A DNA stretch of 64,000 nucleotides from Taxawa tesnikishii (nom. ined.). Its lineage: Eukaryota; Ascomycota; Dothideomycetes; Dothideales. Where the stretch lies: the NCBI GenBank assembly GCA_030247885.1, contig JAPDRO010000007.1, positions 1,185,501 to 1,249,500 of the forward strand, read 5' to 3'. Positions 21,976-32,164 of the stretch are shown here, piece after piece (positions within the stretch are counted from its first letter, which is position 1; every line of letters begins with the position of its first letter). Under the pieces are notes generated by a model. It was not told where the DNA came from, did not search any database, and saw nothing but the letters and a program-made list of their open reading frames with translations. Position numbers and translations under genes: made by a program.

Positions 21976-23044
21976 TCATACCACCCCGTTGGTCAACGTC
22001 TGCTGCAAGTCCTTGACCCAACCTAACCGCCCTTCCGCAAAAATCTCTCCCGTCGCGGGTAGCTGGGCTCCCCATCCAGGAGAAGGGTACGCACGATCAC
22101 CTTGTCCGGCATGGCAGCTTGGTGGTGGTAGATATGTGATGTGCAATTTCCACAGTAGAAGCAGCGGACAGGTTTGCCTATACCATTTCCGTCAGCAAAA
22201 GCCACCCCGTCCCTCTCATAGCCTTCCCCCCAAATCATCGTCTGTGCATCTTTCTGCGCGCCTCGACACATGTCTTCAGGCGGAGAATATCTGGAATCTG
22301 GAGATGGGACAATGAGCACGTACCTGAAGCTCCAGTGTAAGTATACACCTTCGGCTCTCCACTAACAATCTTCAAGTCCTCCTTATCAATAATCTGATTA
22401 CAACTATACGGCCCGCCACCGAGCTTCTGACAAGTCTGGCAATGGCAGAGAACGTGTTCCGCGGTCCCGAGTTTCGCGACCCACGTCATCTCTCCGCAGT
22501 GGCATGACCCTTTGTACTCGTTCGCGGAGAGCGGGCGAGTGGCTTTAGGGCCGAAGAGTTGGCCGTCAATGATATCGACGACGAGGGAGTCCTCGATCAA
22601 GGGTCCTGCGTCTTTGGAGAACTGGACGTGTACGGGTTCTTCACGGATGTAGTAGTCAAGGTCTTCCTGACTGTCGAATTCCAGCACGAAGGCGTGCGTC
22701 ATGGCTTTGTCGAAGCCTTCCCATGAGCGGTTCTTGCCTGTATACTTGAGGCTTTAGTCTCCGTCATCGTTTTCCTACGGTCGAAAAGCAAGGCACATTA
22801 TGGGAATTCTTGACTGAAGGAATCCATTTCCGTATCATGGCGAGCGGTATGTGATTCTCGGGCTCAGAGCAGGATAGATTAACAACTTACCGGCTTTCAT
22901 GCTCTTGATCAACGGCTTTCCGGTCTTTGGGTTCAAAGATTTGGTCTTCAGGCCCATGAACTGCTCAAAGTGCTTCTCGAAGTCCGACCAGGTGATGTCG
23001 GACCTGTACTTGAAGCACACGATATGCGTGATGGGACCGCTCAT
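21976..23044 (-). CDS. Dabb (stress-responsive A/B barrel) - GFA/CENP-V zinc domain fusion protein
   Basis: A 256-residue two-domain protein in three exons: 22891-23044, 22324-22737 and 21976-22177. Introns are 153 and 146 nt. The N-terminal Dabb-type ferredoxin-like barrel starts at MSGPITHIVCFKYRSDITW and ends near EPVHVQFSKDAGPLIEDSL. It is followed by a GFA domain with the zinc ligands GSCHCGEMTW, CHCQTC and CFYCGNC. One base must be added in the C4 run at 22070-22073. The end then reads PATGEIFAEGRLGWVKDLQQ, the usual GFA C-terminus, and exon lengths sum to 771 nt. GFA proteins bind zinc and some react with S-hydroxymethylglutathione or similar adducts; Dabb domains are linked to stress and small-molecule binding. 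The substrate is unknown. Confidence 0.82.
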
Positions 23045-23484
23045 GCTGGACGGTTGGCTCAAAAGTCTACGGTTTCTTTCCTGTGCTAGAACACGCCAAA
23101 CGTGTTCGTCTAGGCTTCTGGGGAACACTTCCGGATCTATACTTGCGCTAGACAGAAGCGGTGGGATGCAAGAGAGGAGGCAAGGAAGAGAGGGAGAAGA
23201 AGACGGTCATACTGTACGCTGGCTCCATGCTAGGTTATATACAAACGGGCGTATGGGTCACTGCGATCCACCGCATCGTTGTCTGCTTGAAGTGAAGTAT
23301 TCGAAACAGTACCCTTTAGGCAATAGACGGCGACGATGATGTCCCGAAAGGAAAGACAGCACGCGAAGTGGAAATAAAGTCCGAAATCGACCATCTCTTG
23401 GCGCGTGTGTGTTTCGCGGAGATCGTCTCGGCTTCCGTCTCCGACGCAGGAACGGCTTTATACTGTGAAGCACATGACAATGAT
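23045..23484. other. Divergent upstream region of Dabb-GFA and LYR genes
   Basis: 440 bp between opposite start codons. No additional gene is seen. Confidence 0.5.
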
Positions 23485-24547
23485 ATGCCAAAGTTTCTCG
23501 TACCTAGGAAGACAGGCGCCCATCGTATAGCTGGTAATCATACGTTTGTCCTGAATCTGCTGATCAATTACTAATACATCTAAGCAATCGCGCTATACCG
23601 CGCTCTCCTTTCCCAATGCCGGACCGTACCGTTCGCCGGTGAACAGCGAACCGCGTTGTGCAACATCGTCCGGAACCGCTTCAAGAGCAACGTGAATCTC
23701 CAGAGCACCTATTTGCTCAGAGATGCCTTCGGTGCAGGCTACGAGGTGCGCGCCTATATCCCCGCTTCACAACTACAAAAAGCTCACCAGCCAACCTCCA
23801 GGCTCTCAACCACCTTGATGCCTCCGTCTCCGGCGACTCGCAAAACACATCCAGCACATCCTACATTCGAGATCTCCTCCTCCGCGTCCCCAGCCACCTA
23901 ACATCAGCTCCTCCCTCGCCTGCTCCAAAGCCCTCTCCCGGCGCACCGCTCTTCCCTAACCCCGGCGCAGCCCTACTTCGCCGTCCACTGCCTCAATCGC
24001 ACCTCTCAGGCAAGCGCCACGTCCCGATCCTGGTCAACGCGAACAAGATCCCCATTCTCCGGCTCGGGAAACCACAGCCGGAGAGCCTGTCACGGTATAT
24101 CAAGGCGCGCATCGTGCAGCGGCAGAAGCGGACCGATCGTCGCTGGGACTTGCAGGAGGCCTGTGCGATGGCGAAGCAGGAGGACTATTGGGATCGGGTT
24201 GTGGAGCGGCAAGGGCGGCTGGGACAGAAACAAGATTGGATGGACAGGAGGGATGGAAGGCGAGAGGGGGTTGGAGAGAAGGAGAGAGAGCCGCAGTGGC
24301 TTGATGAGCAGCAAAGGGCGCTGGATCAGGTGTATGACGATTTGAGTAGAGAGGGGAGAAGAACAAATTGTGGGCGAAACGGATGCAGGAGATCGTAGAT
24401 GCGGAGAAGGAGCTGGCGGAGAAAGAGAGGAAGGAGTGGAAGATGCGGAAGAATGCGGAGAGAAGGGCGAGGAAGAGAGCGAGGGAGTCAGGTGGAGGGA
24501 CTTCTACGGGCGAGGACGGCGATAATGTTGCTGGAGCAAGCTCATGA
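23485..24547 (+). CDS. LYR-motif protein with long basic C-terminus, probably mitochondrial
   Basis: About 322 residues in three exons: 23485-23533, 23585-23745 and 23791-24547. The first 51-nt intron (with TACTAATA) joins MPKFLVPRKTGAHRIA to AIALYRALLSQCRTVPFAG. The latter is an LYR-type helix, with L-Y-R followed by a basic-hydrophobic repeat (LCNIVRNRFKSN). Two single bases are missing: one at the exon 2 donor (GG at 23745-23746) and one in the G4 run at 24353-24356. With both, the length is 969 nt, and the end becomes a charged helix (NKLWAKRMQEIVDAEKELAE) finishing in TGA at 24545-24547. LYR proteins assist mitochondrial complexes and Fe-S delivery. The C-terminal 200 residues, rich in Lys/Arg/Glu, are not part of the classic family, and the exact role is unknown. 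Confidence 0.75.
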
Positions 24548-24852
24548 CTGCTCAGAGAGCTGGGCTTGCTGCAATCCCAACGCTTTCAAATGACGAATGT
24601 GTACGGCCCGAAAAGGAACACATTTTTCGAGTCTGTTAGTCATAAACACCACACTTCTGGTGCGGTGAGGCAACAGAGGCCGTGCTGAGATGTTACGCTA
24701 ACCAAGGTTCTTGACAGTCCAGCTATCACTCCGAGGGCGACAATTCCTGGCCTATAACGGCGCTTGAGCAAGTATGTTCCAAGGAAGCCATTCTTATCTC
24801 TCTTCATCATCCACGTCATTTCAGCGCCTGTTTGCATCTAGCCTGCAGGCTT
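24548..24852. other. Convergent 3' region, no gene recognised
   Basis: 305 bp between the LYR gene stop and the BTB gene stop. Confidence 0.5.
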
Positions 24853-25711
24853 TCACTCCTGGCAGCAGGTGCCAGAAGTATGATCGTGGTAGACGCAACG
24901 GTCGACCTCCCATGGCGGCAGACTTCCAGGCGGACTGTGATAGAGAGTGACCATGGTGCGGGCAACGTCCTGGAAAAACTCCTTCGGGGCTCCAGTGTTC
25001 TGGAGAGCGTAAGAGAGATTGAAGTTGATTCCCCAGTAAACGTGAAGGTCCGATATCAGACGACGCAGTGGGGAGTTGTCTGGAGTCATATCGTAGATAG
25101 CCTGAGTGTGTCCGGCTGGCCACTCTCGAGTCTGCATGACTTTTTCGATAATAGCATCCATGACGGTGTTCATGAATCTCACGTCAGTGATGAAATCGCC
25201 GAGAAAGTACATCTCAACGAGTCTGCCCCATTCCGCATCTGTGTTGTTCTCTTGATCAACGTCACCCTCGTGCTGAGTGAAGATCTTGCCAGTGTACAGG
25301 TATTGGACGTAGCCGTCGAATGGTGCAGCATCGATCTCCTTCAAAACCACCTTGCCCTCTCTTTCGAGCCACTGTCCGTTCAGTGCCAGGCGAAAGAAGT
25401 CGCTATTGGCCATGATCAAGGAGCGGTGAATCTGGAAGCTCTGAGACGGGGAACCGACCATGACCAGAACAAGCGAGCTGCCCAGGCTAGAACAGGTTAG
25501 TACCGCGGAGGCTCCCATGCATCAAAAGGGCGCGTACTTCAAGGCATGCTTGTAAGATTTGCGGATTCCAGCCGGAGCTGGAAGAGCTGGTAGTGGCTTC
25601 ACGGCGGCATCGGTCGTATTGGTGGATCTGTTGTGTATCAGTCCAATGCCTTCCGTTCCCGATAGCCTTGCTAGTCACTTACTTCTTGGCGGCAGCCTTT
25701 TTCGGTGCCAT
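24853..25711 (-). CDS. BTB/POZ domain protein
   Basis: A 250-residue protein in three exons: 25683-25711, 25538-25627 and 24853-25486, with introns of 55 and 51 nt (the second with TACTAACC). The first exon is only 29 nt and encodes MAPKKAAAKK, continuing as STNTTDAAVKPLPALPAPAG. The BTB fold follows: SSLVLVMVGSPSQSFQIHRS, MANSDFFRLALNGQWLERE and FDGYVQYLYTGKIF. A helical tail follows (VEMYFLGDFITDVRFMNTVM, then Trp- and Tyr-containing helices). This is the common fungal stand-alone BTB architecture. Such proteins dimerise and may serve as Cul3 adaptors, but no kelch, MATH or ankyrin partner domain is present and the target is unknown. Confidence 0.85.
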
Positions 25712-26682
25712 GGTCTTCGATCGTAGCTTGAACGTGAGAAACATGCGTTCTCCAGGCGTACTCCTTAGAGTGGAGGAAGAACATGCCGGTCGGAGGAAGA
25801 AACTGGTAAAAGTAGCCGCGTGCTTGCTTGAGGTGAGAATTAAGATCTTTTGCATGAACACTGAGGTGAGCTCCCCCAATCCTCCAGTACCCCATCTCGG
25901 TATGACAGGAGGGAAAGGTGACATCAACAGGTGAGGTGAGGGGAGGAGAGAGTTCGCTATACCGAAGGCGTTGTTCACAATGCCAATGGCTGATGCGCCG
26001 TCTGTGTTGGTGCTAACCGAGAAAGATCTTTATACATAATGGCTGAATAAGAGATAGTGTAGAGAGATAGTTGGAGGAACAAAAGCATGACACCAACAGA
26101 TGAAGAAGAGTCGTAATGAATCAGTATACTTGCTTGAATAGATTGTCATCGGAAGCGCGTGTGGTGGGTCAAACCATATGTACATTTAAGCATACACGTA
26201 GCTTCACAACATCCATATCGTTGCGAACCTAGGTGGCTGCTCTTGACAAACGATGTTGCACAACAGCGTCAGGTCGGACTTGCAACACCTAGTCCTATCG
26301 GGATGACCTTCTATGCGGAATGAAGGATTGCTGTTGCTAGGCCTGCATGGACGCACGATATCTCCAGACCTGAGCTGTTCAAGCCGCTTTCGGAAGACCA
26401 TTCATAAAATCCCAAGCGAGCCGCAGGATCCTGAAGCGAACATCCTTTCAAGTTTGAGACTGCTTCCTGTCCTATAGTTTTGATGCTCCGTAGGGGATTG
26501 GAAAAGTTGATAGAGACCAATACATGATCTGCTCTTGGCGGCCACACAGCGTGTTCGGCAACGTTTGCCATTCGTTTCACGTAGAAGGGGATATTGAGAT
26601 GCTCGCCCCGAGAGATAACCAAGAGGGGAAGGGGTGGAGAAGAGAAAGAGGTGTCTAACGATTCCGCAGAACGTGATGTTGG
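25712..26682. other. Intergenic, no gene recognised
   Basis: About 1 kb upstream of the BTB gene and of the MFS remnant. Only short conflicting frames are seen; no protein similarity, RNA gene or repeat was recognised. Confidence 0.45.
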
Positions 26683-27190
26683 ATGCGCTCCGAACAAGGC
26701 TTAGCGGTGGTGGACCCACGGAAGATGCCGCTACTGACAAGAACCCCTTCAACTCCGCACTCTACAGATCTGGCCAAGGCATCGCACGACCAAAAGACAG
26801 ATATCTCAGTGGATGAGGAACATGTTCAACACGAAACTCTAGAGGCAGAAGAGGGCACGCCTGCCGACAAAGCAAGCCTCAATGCTACCGGAAAAGCCAA
26901 GGAAGCCTAAGAAGAAGAGGATGAGGATGCATCCAAGTATCCCGGTGGCTTCAGTCTAGCCATCCTGACGTTTGGTCTTGCGATGGCCAGGTTCGTCGTA
27001 GCACTGGACAACACCATCATCGCCACAGCCATTCCACGCATCACGACCGTATTCAACTCTCTGGACGACGTGGGCTGGTATGGATCTAGCTATCTGCTGA
27101 TCACGACGTCTCTTTAACCTCCGGTTGGAAAGGTCTGCACTTACTTCGACGTCAAATGGATTTACCTATATAAAACTGCAGGATCTGGCA
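26683..27190 (+). pseudogene. MFS drug/toxin efflux transporter, N-terminal remnant
   Basis: One frame carries an acidic cytoplasmic leader (SVDEEHVQHETLEAEEGTP), then the start of a 14-helix major facilitator transporter. TM1 carries the hallmark [20 protein letters not shown], followed by [19 protein letters not shown], the TM2 region of DHA2-type transporters. The frame is cut by TAA at 26908-26910 and by TAA at 27115-27117; the second sits where Gln is usual before P-x-x-GK. After VGKVCTYFDVKWIYLY the similarity stops, so more than 400 residues are missing. Both stops are substitutions, not indels, so this is a real relic. CAA-to-TAA at the second site would be a C-to-T change, as repeat-induced point mutation makes, but two sites prove nothing. 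Confidence 0.8.
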
Positions 27191-27499
27191 CCATGAAACA
27201 GAGTCTAGAAAGATCGATGCCTGTTTGCAGAGTTCATTTGTATTCATACATGTGATCCGACAAAGCCGAGCGCGAAAGCTACACTGGCTAGATCTCCAGC
27301 AATGCCCGAGAGTTCTCCAAAGAGAGCCCAGGGGACTGAGATCATGTCAAGGAAGATTTTCGTAAATAAACACCCATAAGCCATGAAAGAGATGGAACCT
27401 AATCCCGCAATACCGCTCAATCTCCCGCCATCAAGATGTCAGACGATCGTCGTCAAGGGATGTTTCGAGTTCCTTGTTGTTGGTTGAAGAGTGAGCCGT
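27191..27499. other. Gap between MFS remnant and peptide gene, with a hydrophobic minus-strand frame
   Basis: On the minus strand about 60 codons from roughly 27435 down to 27250 read as hydrophobic, Gly-rich segments (LSGIAGLGSISFMAYGCLF, LSGIAGDLASVAFALGFVG). There is no suitable start codon at its 5' end. It could be a fragment of another membrane protein; no family is recognised. Confidence 0.3.
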
Positions 27500-27733
27500 T
27501 TAAAGGTTCTCCTCCTCGAGGTGGCGGCGGACTTTGGTGCAGAACTTGCCTGGGGCGGAACACCAGCCGTAGACTGCGATCTTGGGCTTCTTGTCTGGGT
27601 CGCGGGCCTCGATGCCGGCCTCGGCGAAGGGCTGGGGCTCAGCAACAGCGTTGGCGTTTGGCTCAGCGAAAGGCTGGGCGGATGCCACAGCGATCATGCC
27701 CACGAGGGCAAGGGTAACGGCGGTGAATTTCAT
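27500..27733 (-). CDS. Small secreted peptide precursor, candidate alpha-factor-like pheromone
   Basis: Encodes 77 residues. It starts with a clear signal peptide (MKFTAVTLALVGMIAVASA). A pro-region with the repeated block QPFAEPNANAVAEPQPFAEAG follows, rich in Ala-Glu and Ala-Pro steps. Then comes a dibasic KK, the segment PKIAVYGWCSAPGKFCTKV, and RR before a short acidic tail. The core W-C-x3-G-x2-C, bracketed by Kex2-type dibasic sites and followed by K-V-R-R, has the layout of ascomycete alpha-type mating pheromone precursors, which carry peptides of the form W-C-x-x-x-G-x-x-C. Only one copy is present, and the Trp usual after the second Cys is Thr. The second Met was chosen because it begins the signal peptide and has the better ATG context (CACC). 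A TATA box lies about 120 bp upstream. It may instead be another small secreted cysteine peptide. Confidence 0.55.
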   Translation of the reverse strand: MKFTAVTLALVGMIAVASAQPFAEPNANAVAEPQPFAEAGIEARDPDKKPKIAVYGWCSAPGKFCTKVRRHLEEENL

Positions 27734-27848
27734 GGTGATGGTTGGTTTTGTCAAGTGGTTTTTCTTCTGTAATGTCGGGGCTCGTGTCCGTAGTTGATGA
27801 AAGAGAGACTTGTGGTGGGTGAGAGAGAGAAGCAGAGGTCGCAGAAAC

Positions 27849-27855
27849 TTTTATA
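27849..27855 (-). promoter_or_regulatory. TATA box of the secreted peptide gene
   Basis: On the minus strand the sequence reads TATAAAAG about 120 bp before the chosen ATG. A CT-rich leader lies between them, the usual arrangement of strongly expressed fungal genes. Confidence 0.5.
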
Positions 27856-29260
27856 ATGCCAAAACGGGCTCTTGGACGTTTCCCAGAAGGGGCCTCAATA
27901 GGTGTTGTAAATAATGAAACGACGTTGTTGTTGTCGAGGCTACCACTTGACAGAAAGGTTCCAATAGGTGATGGTGGCTGGGCCGAGGTAGCTTCCAACA
28001 AGACTTTGCTGGGACTTGAGGTCTTTGTGGGAAGAAAGACATGCTTAACACCATATAGTGAACGCGAAACTACATGCCGAGGAGAAAATAACGAGAAAGC
28101 ATGAAGTACGCAATCAGAGATGTGAAATGATGGCGTGATCGAGAAAGTGTTGTCTGTCGAACAGTGAGAGCTTACCGTGTGAACATGCAAGCACAGCAAC
28201 GACTTGTCCGAGGTTGACATGGACCCTCAGGGACATCCGGATTGTCCTGGCGTACCATCGTGGTGACTATCTCCATGTCCAGGACGTTTTGTTGAGTGTT
28301 GCCACGGGCTTAGACACACAATGAATGTGTTCTGTGGTTTGACGTTGTGGTTCTAGGAAACGTCCGAATGTGGTGCTCAATAGGAATTCGAATTTGGGCG
28401 TCAATAGGAGTTTTTCGGAGGTCGCCAAGGAACCAGTTCAAGTCATGCGGGGGCTTTGTTTCGATCGGGCAAGGACATCACTACCAGACAGAGCTCATTC
28501 GGCCGCATGCCGTCTCCTTGATGGCATTTTCACGCATGCCGGCGCTTCGTCCACGTACAATCACGTGAAGATACGGCGGCAGCTCCGGAGTCGTCTTTGA
28601 ACGTGGAAGAGCAGGACGGATAGGTCTTTTCCCTCAACACACGCCGGTTTGTTACGCCCAACTCATCTTTTAAGCATCGGTCAGGATACAGGCGGGTGTC
28701 GGGAATTTTGGCCACGTTGCGCAGTATGTAAGACATTTCTTTAATATAACGGATGCTGAATCACTGCGCCTGTGAAGCAGCCGGTGACGAGCATTTCAAT
28801 GTCAGAGGGTCTTCCACCAGGTCCGGTATAGATTCATTACCTGTTAGTCAAGAGCAATCAGTCGATAGAGAGAGATGAGCGATCATCTGATGCAGTGCCT
28901 AAGCCATGTATTCCGGCGGATGAGGGTTTGTGTCATGTTGGTAGAGCCGTGTCGCTCGAATGTACCGACCATGGGCATTCTGTTTGACATTTTACAACAG
29001 CAATGTGAAAGCTCGCGGTTTTAGTCTTTGTTGTGCAAACGATTGTCGGCGGCTGACGAGGTGTGAAGTTGAGGTGGTTGTGATAGGGAAGGGCTTTGCT
29101 TTTGGCTAGAAGCACCCGCGAGCAGCTTCCGCTCATGCGGGAAATCTTAGCTTCGTCACTCGGCAGCGTTGCTTCTTGTTTTCCGTCCCTTCAATCTGAA
29201 CTCAATCCAGCCTTTGCCAATCTATCAACCTCCAAGATATCCATCCTCCACCTCTCAACC
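27856..29260. other. Intergenic, no gene recognised
   Basis: About 1.4 kb between the peptide gene and IDH1, divergently transcribed. No similarity, tRNA or clear repeat was recognised. It presumably holds both promoters. Confidence 0.45.
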
Positions 29261-30716
29261 ATGTTCGCCAAGAGCTCCCAGCGCACTGTGCAGGTAACCG
29301 GACATCAACACCGAAACGTTGTGTAGCATTGGTCACTGATACGTGATTTGTAGACCCTCCTGCGGGGCGCTCAGCCATCACGATGCGCAGCAGGACCTTC
29401 CATGGCCTCAAGGTGTCAGTATACGCCGCCATCATCGAGCGCCAGCCATAGAGACTAACACGAAATTTTGCAGCCATGGCGACTGTCAGCTCTGACATCT
29501 TCAAGCCTACCAAGTTCGGCGGAAAGTACACTGTTACCCTGATCCCAGGTACGCCCACAATGGAGCTCTAAAAGAAAACGCGCATACGGCAGGACAAAGA
29601 TCTGAGAACAATTCGCAGGTGATGGTGTTGGTGCTGAAGTCTCGGAGTCTGTCAAGGAGATCTTTAAAGCGGACAATGTCCCAATCGAGTGGGAACAGGT
29701 TGATGTTACTGGCATGGAGACTGGCGACAAGCACTCAGAGGAGCTTTTCCGCGAATCCATTGCATCGCTCAAGCGCAACAAGCTCGGTCTTAAGGGTGAG
29801 GACATTGGATATAACACTTTTCAATGCACGAAGCTGAAGGATCACCAGGTATCCTCCACACCCCAGTCGAGCGCTCGGGTCACCAATCATTCAACGTTGC
29901 TCTCCGTCAGGAACTCGATATCTTCGCTTCTATCGTTCTGATCAAGAATATTCCCGGCTACAAGACACGGCATGAGAACGTTGATCTCTGCATTATCCGT
30001 GAGAATACAGAGGGAGAATACTCTGGTCTCGAGCATCAGTCAGTACAGGGTGTGGTTGAGTCGCTGAAGATCATCACCCGTGCAAAGTCAGAGCGCATCG
30101 CTAAATTTGCGTTCGGATTTGCTCTCGCCAACAACAGAAAGAAGGTCACCTGCATCCATAAGGCAAACATCATGAAACTCGCAGACGGTCTTTTCCGCAA
30201 CACCGTCAAGAAGGTGGGCGAGGAGTTCCCAACCATCGAGACCAACGACATGATTGTCGACAACGCCAGCATGCAGTGTGTCAGCCGGCCCCAGCAATTC
30301 GACGTGATGGTCATGCCCAACTTGTACGGAGGCATTCTATCCAACGTTGGCGCTGCCCTTGTCGGTGGACCTGGTGTGGTTCCTGGCTGTAACATGGGAC
30401 GTGACGTTGCGGTCTTCGAGCCCGGCTGCCGTCACGTTGGTCTCGATATCAAGGGCAAGGATCAGGCCAACCCAACCGCACTCCTTCTGAGTGGTAGCAT
30501 GCTTCTCAGGCACATTGGTCTCGATGACCACGCCAACAGGATCTCCAAGGCTGTTTACGACGTCATTGCTGAGGGGTAAGTCGAGATCTTGTCTATGCTT
30601 CATGATGAATTCGTGCTAATAGCTGTCACAGCAAGGCAAGGACACGCGACATGGGCGGTAACGCCACGACTCACGAGTTCACCCGCGCCATCCTCGACCA
30701 GATGGAGAAGCAGTAG
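29261..30716 (+). CDS. IDH1: Isocitrate dehydrogenase [NAD] subunit 1, mitochondrial
   Basis: Regulatory subunit of the TCA-cycle NAD-dependent isocitrate dehydrogenase. Exons: 29261-29293, 29354-29412, 29474-29548, 29619-29795, 29849-30575 and 30632-30716. From MATVSSDIFKPTKFGGKYTV onward the frame is clean and gives 353 residues with IPGDGVGAEVSESVKEIF, IIRENTEGEYSGLEHQSVQG, MIVDNASMQC and MPNLYGGILSNVGAALVGG, ending EFTRAILDQMEKQ. The N-terminal presequence (MFAKSSQRTVQ, then TLLRG) does not stay in frame into exon 3 as written. Two missing bases, one in the G4 run of exon 2 and one at the exon 2/3 junction, would give RSRTFHGLK before the mature protein. The exact presequence is therefore uncertain; the enzyme identity is not. 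Confidence 0.93.
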
Positions 30717-30953
30717 ATGGTTTGCATTAGGGAAGTGGCACTCCGTGAAGCGTTAGAGCTAGCTTACACTTGGCTCCTTGTATATTGAAGCGTGCAACTG
30801 TATAGTCCGTCAAGCATTGGTTTCTCCTAGTCTCAAGCCGGACCGTGACAACCCCTCTACTTCGCAAGTACACTGACATGCAACATGTCAAACGACAATC
30901 TCCCCAGGGAGCGTGATGAACATTGGAATCATGAGTCGTGATATCTAACATGG

Positions 30954-31763
30954 CTAGAGGTACGGCCTCGTGTTGTCGCCTTTCCAAAATCCCATCAACT
31001 CTCCCGTCTCTCCAACCCATTGCCTCACTCCGTTGACGGCCGCTTTGGCCATGCCCGCATTTGTCCCAGCCCTCTTCCTCCGGCCCGTCGGCATCGTGCC
31101 ATCAATGCCAGACCCAGCACCCGCAGGCTCCTGACCCGCTCTTACGAAGCTGCTACCAGCGCCAGTCGCATACTCGCTGCCCATAGACGGCAGGACATTC
31201 TCCCCGCGGACAAAGAAACGAACAGCGCAAACGGCACCAGCCAGACCTGCAGGCCAAAGAAGGCGGCGATCTCGCTAAAGGTCGGAAGATTCTCGACCGG
31301 GGCGTAGTAATCGTAGCGCCGAGGCGTAGACGGGGGCGCCGAAAAATGGCGGAACCAGACGTAGTGGTTCGTCAGGACGAGGACACAGGAGAGCAGGAAG
31401 ACGGGTTCGGTGAGCTTGACGACGGGGAAGCGCCGCAGGTTCTGCGCGTACAGGACGTGGCTGGCTATGCTGAGGGCGGAGAGGGTCCAGGGGAAGCGGT
31501 CGATGAGGGTGAGCAGGAGTTGGATGGCGATGACGGCGTAGATGAGGCGGTAGAGAGCCTTTTTCGCCAAGACGGTGTGCTCTTCTACCAGTTCGGAGAG
31601 GTAGTAGAGGCCGGAGGCTGGGAGCGGAGGGGTTAGTGGGGGAGGATGAGGAGGGAAGGAGGGAGGGAGGGTCGGCTGGCGAGATGTTCTTACCGATTGC
31701 CAATGTCAGGAAGCAGAAGCCGAGAGCGAGGCCCAGGTAGCCTATCAACGGAAGAACCCACAT
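30954..31763 (-). CDS. SVP26: Svp26/Tex261-family ER-Golgi membrane protein
   Basis: A cargo adaptor that sorts type II membrane proteins such as mannosyltransferases into COPII vesicles. Exon 1 is 31694-31763 (MWVLPLIGYLGLALGFCFLT); after a 76-nt intron exon 2 runs 30954-31617. The protein has four to five membrane segments, including ASGLYYLSELVEEHT, the helix pair LIYAVIAIQLLLTLIDRF and PVFLLSCVLVLTNHYVW, and FFGLQVWLVPFALFVSL. One base is missing in the C4 run at 31202-31205; adding it gives LSAGENVLPSMGSEYATGAG and a total of 735 nt (244 residues). The tail (TGELMGFWKGDNTRPYL) is hydrophilic. Length and topology match the family. Confidence 0.92.
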
Positions 31764-32164
31764 GATTCTCCAAGAGGGTGTTTGAGCTTAAGGTGTGTCG
31801 GTATCACAAGTGATAAATCGTTAATGAAGTTATCTGGAAAAGATGCCAGCTTGACAATGACGCTCGGCCGCTTTCTGTTCGTCCGGGGAAGCTTGTTCGC
31901 GCAGAATGCGTAGGGCTGAACTCGATCTCGGTCTCGGCAGACTGTCCCGGAGCCGATGGATGGTCGGATGTGTGGTTGCTGCTCGTCCGCGAAAGGAAGG
32001 AGCTTCTTGAAAGCCGTCTGTCGTGTCGCATCGCATTCAACGGTCAGACAGAGCAACTGCAACCTGTCAATGCCACCTGCCTGCCGTCGTCATTGCTGAT
32101 ATTGCTTTATTGCTTCGTTGCTTCGTTGCTTCTGCCTTGCCTTGCCTCGCTAGCTCACACTTCG
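31764..32164. other. Divergent promoter region of SVP26 and the M1 aminopeptidase
   Basis: 401 bp between start codons. At about 32098-32150 it contains a pyrimidine-rich repeat built on TTGCTTCG and TTGCC units, probably in the aminopeptidase 5' leader. Confidence 0.55.
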
